Origin: Ephemerocybe angulata
Taxonomy: Eukaryota > Basidiomycota > Agaricomycetes > Agaricales > Psathyrellaceae
Reading direction: 5' to 3'
Assembly (NCBI GenBank): GCA_013368325.1
Contig: JAACJK010000004.1
Location: 434,001 to 498,000 of the forward strand
Length of the DNA: 64,000 nucleotides
Part shown: one piece after another, positions 42,757 through 54,943 of the stretch
Layout: every line of letters starts with the position of its first letter
How positions within the stretch are numbered: the first letter of the stretch is position 1
Made by a program: the position numbers and the translations under genes
The notes under the pieces: generated by a model
The model's database searches: none
What the model was told of the DNA's origin: nothing
Seen by the model: only the letters and a program-made list of their open reading frames with translations

Positions 42757-44955
42757 CCCCACCAGTGCAGAGGACATGTCTGCTCAATCTTCCCTTTCGC
42801 CTCTCTATTTCTATCATTTCATCCTTCCATCCAAGCTAATACTTCTCTTTTTCTCAAAACTCGTTTGCTACATACCCCTCTTCCATACTATCTAATACGA
42901 TTCGCTTCAATAACCTGGCGCTTGACTTTTCTCTTTATGAATCTCGGTAACCACGCAAGTGGGCCGTGGCAATTTTTGTTTCTTGGTTTCTTGTATTAGT
43001 ACATGTATTTGTAAGTCTATCGTCCTTGGCTAGAGAATGAATTGAAAATCAAATTTACCAGCTATACCCCAAGAATCAGGCATCTTTTTCCACACCAAAC
43101 CGTCACGGTTTCAGGTCCTGGTCCTCCTTCTTCAGGCTATCCTCGATCAACAGCGTCCTCCAGCTCTCCAACGACCCGAGCAGTATCCTCAAGCCCTCCA
43201 GCCACACCCGTGACCCGCCCGCTCGCGGTCTCCCACTCCCTTTATTACACTTCCACATCCGCCTCATCCACCACCGCCGTGCTCAGCACCATCCCCGAGG
43301 AGCCCCTATCCACATCCTCCTGCACAAGCACAAGGACGTGCCCCACCCCCCCGCAATTTTATCTGCAAGCGCCTACGCAACTGCCCTGGCCTCCCGCTGG
43401 CAGTCGCATGACTCTACACTCAACTGTAACGCTGGAAGCGGAAGCAAACCAGCCTCGCCGATGCGAGGCACGTCTCCGCCCGGATTTGGCTCCTACCCTA
43501 CCATCGACATCGACATCGATCATCTCCGCACCAAATACATTGACCTCGAGGCTCGTCTTCAGGTTCACCCATCCCCGAGGCCACTCGCATAGCAACAGAT
43601 ACCCTCCCGCGAACCGGCTCATAGCCTTGTGCTTCTGGGACGAGCTCGAGCGGGGAAGGGTGGATAGCACGCCCAGTCGCAAGGGGATAAATCGTTTTCG
43701 AAGAGCGGGAGGGAGTGGAGGGATAGCGGAGATGGTAGAGAGAGGGATGCAGCCTCAGGTAGGCGGTGGGGAAAGGGATCGAGAGGGAGGAGGGACAGGC
43801 AGGGGCTACTATGGTGATGGAGGAGTGGAAGAGTCGGCGTCGTAGATGTGCCGGCAGTGAACCCGCAGCGAGCAGATAGAAGGCGCCGATGTGGTGGCAG
43901 TGACGAGAGATTGAGAGCGTTCCGTGACAATGGTAGAGCGAGTGAGGGTGTTGATTCATGAAAGCTCCCCGAGACCATTCGCGTTGGTGTGCTGGGTTGG
44001 TGGGGCGCTCCCTGTGCAGGCAAGTGCATGCTCGTGGTGGGTAAGGTGGTGGTGGGAGACGGAGACGTGGTTACAGGGAATGCCGCATGGTACGGCAGAT
44101 GGGTGGTGATTCCGTCCTTCAGCAGCATCCTCCAGGAAAGAACCTTTGTCCTATAGTCGCCGCTCGGGGTTCAGTCATCGTGGTAGTGCAGTGGGGAGGG
44201 GTGGCTGTAGATTTGTCGCAGCGAGCCAATCGACGCGCATCAACGCTCGTTGGCCGACGTGCTGTGTGACATTGGCGGTGGAAAAGACCGCGAGCGCGGA
44301 TGTCAAGTGATGCTGGTGGTTGGGAGCGTGCTGAGCTCGATTATCATCGTCATAAACATGCTCGTCAGCAGGGTTAGTTGGTGTGGATGAGTGCAGGCGT
44401 CCCTGGGCTTAGAGGAGGGTCTGAATTTGGCAGACAGGCGGTCTTCACAGTTGGGGAAGGACAAGCCAGCGTTGTTGCCAGGTGCATCCTTTTCCCTGCC
44501 CCTGTCCATGGCTATCGACCACTGGTTTGTTTCCTTCCTTCTTAGTGTGCTTTCTTCCTCCTGGATCTCCCGCGGAACCAGAGCCGAGTTTCGAGGGTGG
44601 GACGTAGTGCGTCAGACATCGTAGCAGAGGTATCCCAGGCAGAGTCGATATATAGAGGTGGAGGCGGGGGTGGAGACTGGAGTGGACGGGTTGGCCGATG
44701 ATGATCACCCCTCGCCAAATACGGCCAAGGTTCCCACGGGAGAAGCGGGCCGGCTCGACAGCCTCGTTCCTCTTTCTCGAACCAAACTTCAAATTGCAAG
44801 CATCTCACACCTTCTTATCGTTCAGTACCTCACCCGCACTGAGCTGGGTCGGAGCGCCAGTGCTATCTGGGCTCTAGTCTCTCTGTCTGTGGCTGGCACA
44901 TTCGATGTCCTCGCCATAATATCACCTGGACTTATGAAGACCTCGTGTTCAACAC
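42757..44955. other. Spacer between array copies 1 and 2
   Basis: After the copy 1 stop the 3' flank is shared with other copies (CTTGACTTTTCTCTTTATGAATC, TACATGTATTTG, then CCCCAAGAATCAGG near 43062). From about 43080 to 44640 lies low-complexity, Pro/Ser/Thr-coding-looking sequence with long open frames on both strands; I recognise no family and the overlapping frames argue against a real gene. From about 44800 the upstream block shared by array copies begins. Confidence 0.45.
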
Positions 44956-44956
44956 T

Positions 44957-44976
44957 GGGCGCTTATCGACATCGAT
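44957..44976 (+). promoter_or_regulatory. Conserved array promoter motif, copy 2
   Basis: GGGCGCTTATCGACATCGAT, about 115 bp before the copy 2 start codon, followed by TGTTGATT. Confidence 0.6.
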
Positions 44977-45090
44977 TGTTGATTCTCTCTTGAGTCTTTC
45001 GGCATGTGACGAAGATTGCTCGCATCCTGAGATCGTTTAACCAAGCTTGTCTCCTGACCACCGCAATACCGTTCTACGTGACCCTAGGAT

Positions 45091-47879
45091 ATGGGAGAGC
45101 ATCCGATAGTGTAGGCAACTTGTATTTCTTCGGACGAGATACGACACTGACTGATTGTACCCAGCGTTTTAGGTCGATTCGACGCCGGGAAGTCCACTGT
45201 ACGTTCTCGATTTTCGTCTATAAGATGACCATCGATGACACATTGAATTTCAGTTCATCGAGGCCGTTTGCAGTACGGCCAACAATCGACCTGGACTGCC
45301 TCTAGCCGAGGAAGCACCTACTCAGGGCATCATAGAGTACGAAGTATCCCTTCCGGATGGGCGAACCTTGGCCTTTATCGACACTCCTGGGTTCGATGGC
45401 TATCAACCAGGAGGAGAACCCGCGAAGGAGACGGAGGAAATCCTCCAAATGCTTGAGGAACATCTTGCGGCGAATGGGTGCGTAACACCGTCGCGATTCT
45501 GAGTTTGGTGCGAAGAGGTTCTCACTCTGGGGAACGCCAGGTCCAAGCCTGTGTCTCATGTTCTCGTTTTCCTGAATGCAAACAACATGAACGCGACCGA
45601 ATTCAAACCCCGTGCGCAACGCGCCTTCGAGAGACTCTTTCCAAACGCCCAAATTGCTTGCATCACCACGCGGTGGGACCAGATTGAGGATGACGACGGT
45701 CCTCCCGTCACCGCCGAGGAGGCACAGAGCAAGGAAGAAGGTCTATATGCCCGGGGAAGAACTAGTGGGAGCCTGTTGGAGTACTTACACGGTGGCCGGC
45801 AAAATCGAGGAGGCGATGTCCTTCGGTTCCGCTCAGGCCTTCCCAATGCCGCCTATTCATCACCCCAAGTCATCGTCCGCGACCTCTTCGCCCGACCGGT
45901 AAGTCGCATTCAGGGTCATCGAGACCTCGCTCATTCACCAGCCCCAGGGATCTGATACGACACTGGAAGAAAGATTGGCAGCGATGACAAAGGAGCGGGA
46001 CGATCTCGCTGCCAAGTACGCTCGTCTGCTCCAGGAGAAACAGGTACCGACAGCCGCCCCCGCCGCCCCCGGCCCAAAGGAGGCCGCCCGCACCCTACGT
46101 ACTCGACGCCAGCGCCTCTTGGACACCATCGACAAGTTCTCGGCCCATGTGCTCGAGATGGTGGCCGAGCTCGACAGGGAAGCTTTGGACGTTGACGACG
46201 AGTGCACGGCCAATCGCGATGCAATCCAATCTGCGTCTGCTGCAATCAAAGTGGCTGAGGGCAAGCTTGCGGAAGCGACGGAGGACGTGAAAGCAGCGCA
46301 GGAGGAATGTTCCCGACTCAAACAGGAACGAGACTCGTATGCCGAGCTAGAGCGATCTTTGAGCACGCAGCTGAGTGGACTTGAAACGTCGGCCGGAGGG
46401 AGGGTGTCGCGCTCAGTGAAGCAGCGGATCGCGTCGCAGCTCAAACAGACGCAGACATCTCTTAAAGATATGGAGGATTGGATGGTGACGGCGGCGGATG
46501 ACTATCGGACGAGTTTTCGAGAAGTGGAGGAGGCAGGCGCGGAGATAGAGAAGTGGAGGCGCATCGAGCAAGGCGAGGAGAGGGCGTTGAACGAATGGCT
46601 GTCACCAGAGTCCGAACGGCTTTCGAAGGAGCGGGAGAGCTTCCGAGCTCTCCAGAAGACTTTGTCCACCAAAATTGAGGCCATGCGGGAGGGGCTGAAG
46701 GACAGCTGGGAAGGGACGCTTGGCGATAATTCCATCTTCTTGGAGCGTCTCGGTGGCTACGCTGTTGATCCCGATATGGTTGCGCACAGGGGAGGGTGGG
46801 CGCCAGCCATGGAGTCGCTCTACGAATCGCAAGTCACGCTCGCGCTAACACAAGAAATGGTCAAATTCCACTCGTCCATCCTCCAGCGGGTCAAGGCCCA
46901 AGAAGATGCCGCCCAGCGAGAATGGAAGGAAGGTGTCGAGGACATCTTCGGACCTGTACCAAAGGACCTCCCCCCACCCCCACCCCCACTATCGGGGCAT
47001 GCCAGTTCCGTAACTTCAGCTGCATTCTCCTGGGACGGGACGAAGATTGTCTCCGGGTCAGACGACCAAACAGTGAGGGTGTGGGATGCGCTGACAGGCG
47101 AGTTGCAGACTGTCTTGGAGGGGCACAGCACATACGTTGTGTCAGTTGCGTTCTCGCCGGATGGGAAGGATGTTGTCTCAGGGTCATACGACAACACGGT
47201 GAGGGTGTGGGATGTGTTGGGAGGCAGGGTAAAGAGAGTGCTGAGGGGACATGGTGACTTGGTTAGGTCAGTTGGCTTCTCGGCGGATGGATCACGGATT
47301 ATCTCGGGGTCCAATGATAGGACGGCAAGGATATGGAATGCGTCGAATGGCGAGGTTCAGCGCATCCTGGAGGGGCATACGGCGACTGTTTCTTCCGTGG
47401 TATTCTCGGAAGATGGATCACGGATTATCTCTGGGTCAGAGGACAATTCAGTGAGGGTGTGGGATGCTTTGACAGGCGAGGTGCGCGCTGTCCTGGAGGG
47501 GCACAGAAATCTTGTCCGGTCTGTTGCATTATCGGGGGATGGATTACGGGTTGTGTCGGGGTCGGATGACAGAACTGTGAGGGTATGGGATGCGTTGACA
47601 GGCAAAGTGCTGAGGGTGCTGGAGGGACACAATGACATCGTTTATTCCGTTTCTTTTTCCCGGGATGGATCGTGGATCTGCTCTGGGTCTGTCGACAAGA
47701 CGATGAGGGTGTGGGATGCGTCGACCGGTACAGCGCAGCACGTGCTCGAGGGGCACAGCGATACCGTTCGCGCAGTAGCATTCTCAAGGGATGGAAGGCG
47801 GGTTGTCTCAGGGTCCCATGACAAGACAATTAGGGTATGGAATATGACATCCTTGCCTACTTCCGCTCATGGAACTTAG
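45091..47879 (+). CDS. Array copy 2: GTPase-coiled coil-WD40 protein, intact
   Basis: Five exons (45091-45110, 45165-45198, 45254-45477, 45541-45898, 45948-47879) give 855 aa. Residues 1-210 form a small P-loop GTPase: MGEHPIVVLGRFDAGKST (G1), T41 in APTQGI (switch I), DTPGFDGY at 61-67 (G3) and TTRWD near 135-139 where N/TKxD (G4) is expected. About 213-545 is Glu/Lys/Ala-rich and heptad-like, so a long coiled coil is likely. A PPPPPP hinge leads into a C-terminal propeller of exactly seven WD40 blades of about 42 residues (each GH...V.SVAFS.DG..I.SGS.D.TVRVWD..TG). No transmembrane segment or signal peptide is seen, so it is probably cytosolic. By analogy with GIMAP/AIG1-type GTPases and fungal WD40-bearing NLRs, a ligand-sensing switch is plausible; this is inference. 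It is not a NACHT/NB-ARC protein. Confidence 0.88.
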
Positions 47880-49269
47880 CCCCGCAAGTGCGGCGGCCGT
47901 TCCTACTTTTACCTCCTTATCTTCGTCGTCCTATTCAAGTCAATTCTCGTTTCTTACTTCCCTTCCGTTCAACTCGCCATGGTAGCCTTTGAGCTTTACA
48001 CCTGATTTTTTCTTCTTCTTTGTGACCCTCGCCAATGACGCAACCGGCAAATGTATTTCCTGTAATACAGGTATCAGGATGTCTACAGTCCCTCTGGCAA
48101 AACCCGGGTGGGATCCCGTGAATTATAATCAACTGTGCCCCAAGAATCAGGTATGCATAACCGTTTCAAGTCCGCGACAGAACTATGCGTAACGCGATGG
48201 GAAGCACCGTCCATCCTGACGGGCCTGCCTCACGCAATTACCCCATCGATAAACATCGTTGCACAGCCAATAGTGAATGGGATTGTGAGGGCCCGAGCTT
48301 GGGAAGGTCAAGCACATGGGGCGCACTCAGTCCGGGAATACAAGCGCTCAAATTAAGCGCTTGTCGAACATGGGCTTTCAGCCGGTGTCGTAGGCGAGAA
48401 TTTGCTCTGAAACTGTTCTAGAGTGTACTAGATTGCGCCAAAGCGTTGCACCCAATGTGCATTGTGGAGGTCGGAGGCGCCAGATCTCGGAGGGCTTGAG
48501 GCGGCCCAGTTCCGTGTCGGTAGGGATCCTGGCGTTGCTGCTGCGACCCCCGGGAGCACAGAGAAGACATGGGATGAGAGAATACATGACATTGCTGGTG
48601 CAGAGAACGCCACGAACGCTGACAGTGCCGCTGGTCGGACTGCTTAGGGTGTTGGTGACCGAGAACGGGGGACACCACCTGCCATGGTGGCGATGACGAA
48701 ATCAGATGACCAGGCTCGATGCAGCAATATTTTGTTCCCACACTGCTCGTCCTCGGCGCTCCTCGGCGGCTCTCTCAGGCTCTCCGAGCCCATTCCATTC
48801 ACCTCAGAGTTAGTCGCCTCCTGCTTTCTCGCGCCCCGCGTCACATACCGGCCAATTATCAGGAGCAGCTGTCTGCCAGTATCCGCCTCTAACATGCGAG
48901 GAGGTAGAGGTAGACTTCCGCTGCTCGCTCCCAGCACCCATCCTGAGCAAGATCGCGACGAACTCGAACCCTTCTGTACGAATACCCCACAGTAACGGCC
49001 ACATTCACGGTCACTGTGACTCATGGCTCTACTTCCTACCCACCAAGACCGCAGAGGACTAACATCATCTTTCGACGGGATCCTTGTAAACGTCACCTGG
49101 ACATCTTAAGGCCTCATGTTCGCCGCACTGGGCGCTTATCGATATCGATCGTCGATTAGAGTGCTTGGTCGCTCCCTCGGGTGCTTCAACATGTGACGAG
49201 GACCAGCTGCATGCTGGAAAACAGCTTACCTCCGTGCCACCACCATACTATACTGCATCTTCCAGGGAT
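47880..49269. other. Spacer between array copies 2 and 3
   Basis: Starts with the shared 3' flank (GTATTTCCTGTAATA, CCCCAAGAATCAGG near 48133). An inverted pair AAGCGCT..AAGCGCTT is near 48340-48360. The stretch 48730-49100 resembles 55150-55530, so spacer DNA was duplicated with the genes. The copy 3 promoter motif closes the spacer. No gene is supported. Confidence 0.5.
49130..49149 (+). promoter_or_regulatory. Conserved array promoter motif, copy 3
   Basis: GGGCGCTTATCGATATCGAT, including the perfect palindrome ATCGATATCGAT, about 120 bp before the copy 3 start codon. Confidence 0.6.
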
Positions 49270-52064
49270 ATGGGGGAGCACACGATTGCGTGAGTAACTT
49301 GTCTTTATCTGAACAAGGTACAGCTCTGACCAGTTTTACTCAGCGTTCTAGGCAGGTTTGACGCAGGGAAGACTACTGTACGTTATCGCTCTTGGCTTAC
49401 CTCTGGAAAGGCTATCAATGACATGGACGACTACAGTTCATCAAGGCCGTCCAGGATGCAGCCTCTACCGCTACTCGACCGCGTGCAACCGAGGAAGCGC
49501 CTACTCTAGGCATTGCGCAGTACGACGTAGCACTTCCGGATGGACAACTCTTGACCTTCCTGGATACTCCCGGGTTCGATGGCTATCAGGCAGGAGGGGA
49601 GCCCGCAAAGGAGACCGAGGAAATCCTCCAAATGCTTGAGGACCACCTTGCTACGAACGGGTGAGTACCTTCTTGACTCCTAGTTCACTGCATGTTCATG
49701 GTGTGGAATTCCAGGTCTAGGCCCGTGTCCCACGTCCTCGTTTTTCTGAACGCGAACGACATGGCCACTACCGAATTCAAACCCCGTGCGCAACGCGCTT
49801 TCGAGAGGCTGTTCCCAAACGCTCAAGTTACATGCATCAGTACACGGTGGGACCGTATTGAGGACGACGACGGTCCTCCCACCACTGCTGAGGAGGCACG
49901 GAGTAGGGAGGAAAATCTCTATGAGACTGGAAAAACTAATGGGAGCCTGTTGGAGTATGTACTCGTTGGCCGGCAAAATCGAGGGGGTGACGTCCGTCGT
50001 TTCCGCTCAGGCCTGCCGGATGAAGCCTACTCGTCTCCTCAGGACATTATGCACGAGCTTTTCCCCGGATCGGTAAGTCGCATTTATGGACATCGCGTCG
50101 TTACTCATTCGCCAATCTAGCGATCGGATACAACATTGGAGGAAAGGCTGGCAGCAGTGATCAAGGAGCGGGACGAGCTCGCTGCCCAAAACGCTCTTCT
50201 GCTTCAGGAGAAACGAGCATCAGCCGCCGCCGGCGACGCTGCCCCTGGTCCACAGGATGTTCGTACCCCGCGTACTCGGCGCCAGCGCCTCTTGGACACC
50301 ATCGACAAGTTCTCGTCCCATGTGCTCGAGATGGTGGCCGAGCTCGACAGGGAAGCTTTGGACGTTGAGGACGAGTGTAAAACCAAACGTGCGGAAGTGG
50401 AAGCTGCGTCTTCTGTGATCAAAGCGGCTGAAGACAGGCTTGGGGAAACAAAGGAGGGTGTTAAAGCAGCAGAGGATGAATGTACTCTACTCAAAGGGGA
50501 GCTGGAGGCGCTCGTTGCACTGGAGCAGTCTTTGACCGCCCAGCTGGATAGGCTGGACACGACGGCCGCCCAGCGCTCTGTGGGAGTGTTGCCTTCGGCG
50601 AAGCAGCGGATTGCTTTGAAGCTCAAACAGACCCAGACATCTCGCAAAGACACGGAGGGTTGGGTGTTGACGGCGGTGGAATGCTATGAGAAAGGCTGTC
50701 AGGAAGTGGAGCAGGGAAGGGCGGAGATAGCGAAGTGGAAGCGCATCGAGCAAGGGAAGGAGACAACGTTGAACGAATGGCTAACCCCAGAATCGGCACG
50801 GCTTTCTGAGGAGCGGGAGAGCTTTCGGACTCTCAAGGAGACCTTTTCTGCTAACCTCGATATCATGCGACAGGGGCTGCAGGATAGCTGGGAGGGGAAG
50901 CTTGGCGAGAACATCGTCTTCCTGGAGCATCTCGGCGGCTACGACATTGATCCTGAGATGATCGCGCGCCTGGGAGACTGGGCATCGGCGATTGAGGCGT
51001 TCTACGAGTCACAGGTTACGCTCGCGCTCTCACAAGAAATGACTAAATTCCACTCCGCTGTGCTCCAGCAGCTGAAGGCCCAGGAGGATACGGCCCGACG
51101 AGAATGGAAGCACGGTGTCGAGGATATCTTTGGGCAGGGGTCCAACAAGCCGCCACTGCCTCCTGCGCTGAAAGACCTTCCTCCACCCCCGCCTCCATTG
51201 ACAGGGCACAGCGACACTGTATATTCAGTTGAATTCTCCTGGGATGGAACGAAGATCGTTTCCGGGTCGGAGGACAGCACAGTGAAGGTTTGGGATGCAC
51301 TTACAGGCGAGCCGCAGGCTGTCTTTGTGGATTACAGCGGGGCCCCCGTTTTGTCAGTTGCATTCTCACCAGATGGGAAGGATATCGTCTCAGGGTCGCT
51401 TGGAACGATAACGGTGTGGGATGTGTTGGGAGCCAGGATAAAGACAGTGCTTAAGGGGCACACGGGCGGAATTTTTTCGGTTGGCTTCTCTGCAGATGGA
51501 TCACAGATTGTATCAGGCTCGCAGGATAGGACTGTGAGGATATGGGATGCATCGACTGGCGAAGTTCAGCGTATCCTGGGTGGGCATCTTGGGAATGTTC
51601 GCTCCGTGATCTTCTCGGAAGATGGATCCCGGATTATTTCTGGGTCAGAGGATCGTTCAGTGAGGGTGTGGGATGCTTTGACGGGCGATGTGCGCGCTGT
51701 CCTGGAGGGGCATACAAGTTCTGTCAACTCTATTGCATCGTCGAGGGATGGATTACAGATTGTGTCGGGATCTTCGGACAAGACGGCAAGGGTGTGGGAT
51801 GTGCTGACAGGAAAGTTGCTGAAAGTACTGAGGGCAAACAGTTGCATTTGGTCCGTTACGTTCTCCCAGGATGGATCAAGGGTCTGCTCTGGGTCGGTCG
51901 ACAGAACATTGAGGGTGTGGGATGCGTCGACTGGGGAAGTGCAGAGGGTGCTAAAGGGACACAGTGATACCGTCCTCGCAGTCGCATTCTCCCGGGATGG
52001 AAGACGGATTGCCTCTGGATCGCGCGACAAGACGGTTAGGGTGTGGGATACGACACCGGCTTGA
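49270..52064 (+). CDS. Array copy 3: GTPase-coiled coil-WD40 protein, intact
   Basis: Five exons (49270-49289, 49344-49377, 49437-49660, 49715-50072, 50121-52064), 859 aa. MGEHTIAVLGRFDAGKTT carries the P-loop; switch I reads APTLGI, G3 is LDTPGFDGYQAGG and G4 is TRWD. The coiled coil starts DTTLEERLAAVIKERDELAAQ. The linker is longer than in copy 2 (PPLPPALKDLPPPPPPLTGH). Seven WD40 blades follow. Blade 2 is unusual: EPQAVFVDYSGAPVLSV replaces the canonical EGH start, and it lacks the usual D before TITVWD. Blade 6 starts RANSCIWSV, also without GH. Both oddities in blade 1-2 are shared with copy 4. The intron 3 sequence differs from that of copies 1 and 2. Confidence 0.88.
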
Positions 52065-53007
52065 CTACTCATGGAACTTTAAATTAGCCCCGGATGTGCG
52101 GTGGCCATTCCTGCTTTCACCTTCTTAACTTCATCATTCTGTTCAGGCTACATACTTACTTCTGGTTTTCTCGTAATTCGATTTTCCATTTTGTTCCGTG
52201 TGCCTTGTCGTCCAGTGACACTGGCAGATTGCCTGGCCATATTCGTTCTGTAGTTTATCCTTCAATACACTCGTGTACTTCTACGACTGCGTCCCCCAAG
52301 AATGTTGCTCAGCTGCTGTCCCATACACAAATTGCCTGGAATTGGGCCTCTAAAATGGCCAACAAACTATTTATTGATTTCAGATCGATTGCTGAGATGG
52401 CCTAAGAGAACCATTCGAGCGGGTCTGAATTCTGATGCTGGGCGCTTACTCATCCTCACCAGTAAGCGCCCAACTCAAGTGGTTCCTTGCCCTCCTTTTC
52501 GAGCCAGCATCAAAGCCAGCCGCCCCTCCAACAAGCGCAGGAAGTGGAGAAAAAGGCGGAAGCTGAGCGGTGGTGGTTGGTACAGGGGCGAATTGTTCGT
52601 CGATACCAGAACGCGCCGCCACTGCCTCCGACAATGGAACTCACCCCCCGGCCACTGAACATGGCCAAGCACCCCACCTCCCAGGCCTCAGCCTCCTTCT
52701 CACAAAACCAAACCGTGCCTTATTATTCTTCCGTAACTCGCCCGCATCGAGCTGGATCAGACGGCCAGTGGCTTCCAGAAGCTAGGCTGAGGCCGCTGAG
52801 CTAGCATTTGCGATGTTCGCGCCCAACGTCACCTGGACGTCTCAAATGCTCGCTCTATTGACATTGTCCATCGGGTAGAGCATCGCCTCTCTTCATTCGG
52901 CGTGTGACCAAGGTCACTCGCATTGTGGATGCAGTATTTAAGCTAACTTGCCTCCTGTCTACCAACGTGTCAACAACCCTCAGATCTCTCTATCGTCCAA
53001 GAATATA
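52065..53007. other. Spacer between array copies 3 and 4
   Basis: Holds the copy 3 3' flank (CCCCCAAGAATGTTGC near 52288), a perfect inverted repeat at 52439-52472 and a degenerate version of the array upstream block (ACGTCACCTGGACGTCTC near 52830; CGGCGTGTGACCAAGG near 52900). The GGGCGCTTATCGAYATCGAT motif is not preserved in front of copy 4. Confidence 0.5.
52439..52472. repeat. Perfect inverted repeat TGGGCGCTTACT / AGTAAGCGCCCA
   Basis: Two 12-bp arms (52439-52450 and 52461-52472) match perfectly around a 10-bp loop. The arm begins like the array promoter motif (TGGGCGCTTA). Confidence 0.85.
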
Positions 53008-54943
53008 ATGGAGCATACCACCTCGGTAAGTCGCGTTCAGGGTCATTGAGTCCTTCGCTCACGACGCTCTTCTGCTTCAGGACAAACAAGCATCGACCCC
53101 TGGCGAACCCACCCCTGGTCCATGGCACGGGCAGGGGGCCGTCCGCACTTCTCGTACTCGACGACAGCGCCTCCTGGACACCATCAACAAATTCTCGACC
53201 GAGGTGCTCGAGACGATGGCTGAGCTCAACAGGGGAGCCATGGACATTGTGGACGAGTGTACGACGAATCGCGCAGAAGCCGAAGCTGCGTCGACGGCCG
53301 CCAAATCGGCTGAAAGCAGGCTCAAGAAAGCGACGGATAGCGTGAAAACAGCGGAGGTGGGACGCACCCGATTTGGGCAGGAACGGGACAGGCTCACTGG
53401 GAAGGTGCAGTCTTTGACCGCCCAGCTGAATGAGCTCGAGACAACGGTCACTCAGGAACCTGTGCATTCCGTGGAGCTGCAGATCGCCACGTCGAATCTC
53501 AAGCGAGCACAGGGAGCTCTCGAAGAGACGGAGGGTTCCATATCGAAGGCGGACAGTGCCTACCAGAAGGGTTGTCAAGACGTGGAGCAAGCAACTGCGG
53601 AGATAGAGAAGTGGGGGCGCATCGAGCAAGGGAAGGACAGAGAGTTGAAGGAATGGCTATCCCCAGAGTCGGAACGGCTTTCGAAGGAGCTAGAGAGCTT
53701 CAAGACTCTCCAGGGGACTTTATCCACCAACCTCGACGTCATGCGACAGGGGCTAAAGGACAGCTGGGAGGGCAAGCTTGGCGATAATTCCATTTTTTTG
53801 GAACGTCTCAGTGGCTACGCCGTCGGCCCTAAGATGGTTGCGCATCCGGGAAATTGGGCGCCGGTCATCGACCCGTTCTACGAATCGCAGGTCACGCTCG
53901 CACTGTCGCAGGACATGGCCAAGTTCCACTCGGCCGTGCTCCAGCGGCTCAAAGCCCAGGAAGATTCTGCTCGGCGAGAATGGAAGAAAGGTGTACAGGA
54001 CATCTTCGGACCTCTGCCCAATGTCCTTCCTCCACCCCCTCCCCCGATGACGGGGCATAGCGGATCGGTAAACTCAGTTGCATTCTCCTGGGACGGAACA
54101 AAGATTGTCTCCGGGTCGCAGGACAAAACAGCGAGGGTGTGGGATGCACTTACAGGCGAGCCGCAGGCTGTCTTTGTGGAGCACACGGCCCCCATTACGT
54201 CTGTTGCATTCTCACCAGATGGGAAGGATATCGTCTTAGGGTCGTCTGATACCAGGATAACGGTGTGGGATGTGTTGGGAGTCAGGATAAAGAGAGTGTT
54301 TAAGGGGCACACGGGCGGGGTTTGGTCAGTTGACTTCTCTGCGGATGGATCACAGATTGTATCAGGGTCACACGACGGGACGATGAGGATATGGGATGCA
54401 CTGACTGGCAAAGTTCAGCGTGTCCTGGATGGGGACCTTGGCCCCGGTGGGGCTTTTTACTCCGTGATCTTCTCTGGCGATGGATCGCGGCTCTTCTCTG
54501 GGTCAAATGAAAAGTCGGTGAGGGTGTGGGATGCCCTGACGGGAGAAGTGCGTGCTGTCCTCGAGGGTCATACTAGTTCTGTCCTCTCCCTTGCATCGTC
54601 GAGCGATGGATTGCAGGTTGTGTCGGGGTCGTCGGACAAGACAGTGAGGGTGTGGGATGTGTTGACAGGAAAAGTGCTGAGGGTACTGGAGGGGCATAGC
54701 GATTACGTTTGGTCCGTCTCGTTCTCTCGGGTTGGGTCATGGATCTGCTCTGGGTCGGCCGACAAAACATTGAGGGTGTGGGATGCGTCGACTGGTGCAG
54801 CGCAGAGGGTGCTAGAGGGACACAGTGATACCATTCGCGCAGTTGCGTTCTCCAGGGATGGAAGGCGGATTGTCTCCGGGTCGTACGACAAGACACTTAG
54901 GGTGTGGGATACGACACCCCCAACTCCTCGTGGATCAAGTTAG
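53008..54943 (+). CDS. Array copy 4: coiled coil-WD40 protein lacking the GTPase domain
   Basis: Two exons (53008-53025, 53081-54943), 626 aa. The first exon MEHTTS matches the start of exon 1 in other copies (MGEHT), but it is joined directly to what is the donor of intron 4 elsewhere (GTAAGTCGCRTTCAGG). All of the P-loop, G3 and G4 exons are missing. The intron now ends at CTGCTTCAG, which in the other copies is coding (LLLQ before EK or GK). The frame then stays open through a 170-240 residue coiled coil (AELNRGAMDIVDECTTNRAEAE onward), the PPPPPP hinge and seven WD40 blades. Blade 4 has a small insert (DGDLGPGGAFYSV). It could act as a regulator or decoy of full-length paralogues, or be an early pseudogene; the open frame favours a retained product. 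Confidence 0.8.

Noticed and set aside
43042..43845. A 267-codon open frame in the copy 1/2 spacer
   Set aside because: Pro/Ser/Thr-rich, with competing long frames on both strands and no recognisable domain or splice-supported extension; likely low-complexity DNA or an old relic.
45091..47879. Classing the array proteins as NACHT or NB-ARC STAND receptors
   Set aside because: The N-terminal domain has GTPase-type G1/G3 motifs and only about 210 residues; no NACHT/NB-ARC sensor, GxP or winged-helix motifs are visible.
53008..54943. Hidden GTPase exons upstream of copy 4
   Set aside because: I searched 52065-53007 for GRFDxGK, DTPGFDG and RWD-type strings in all + frames and found none; the donor sequence follows exon 1 directly.
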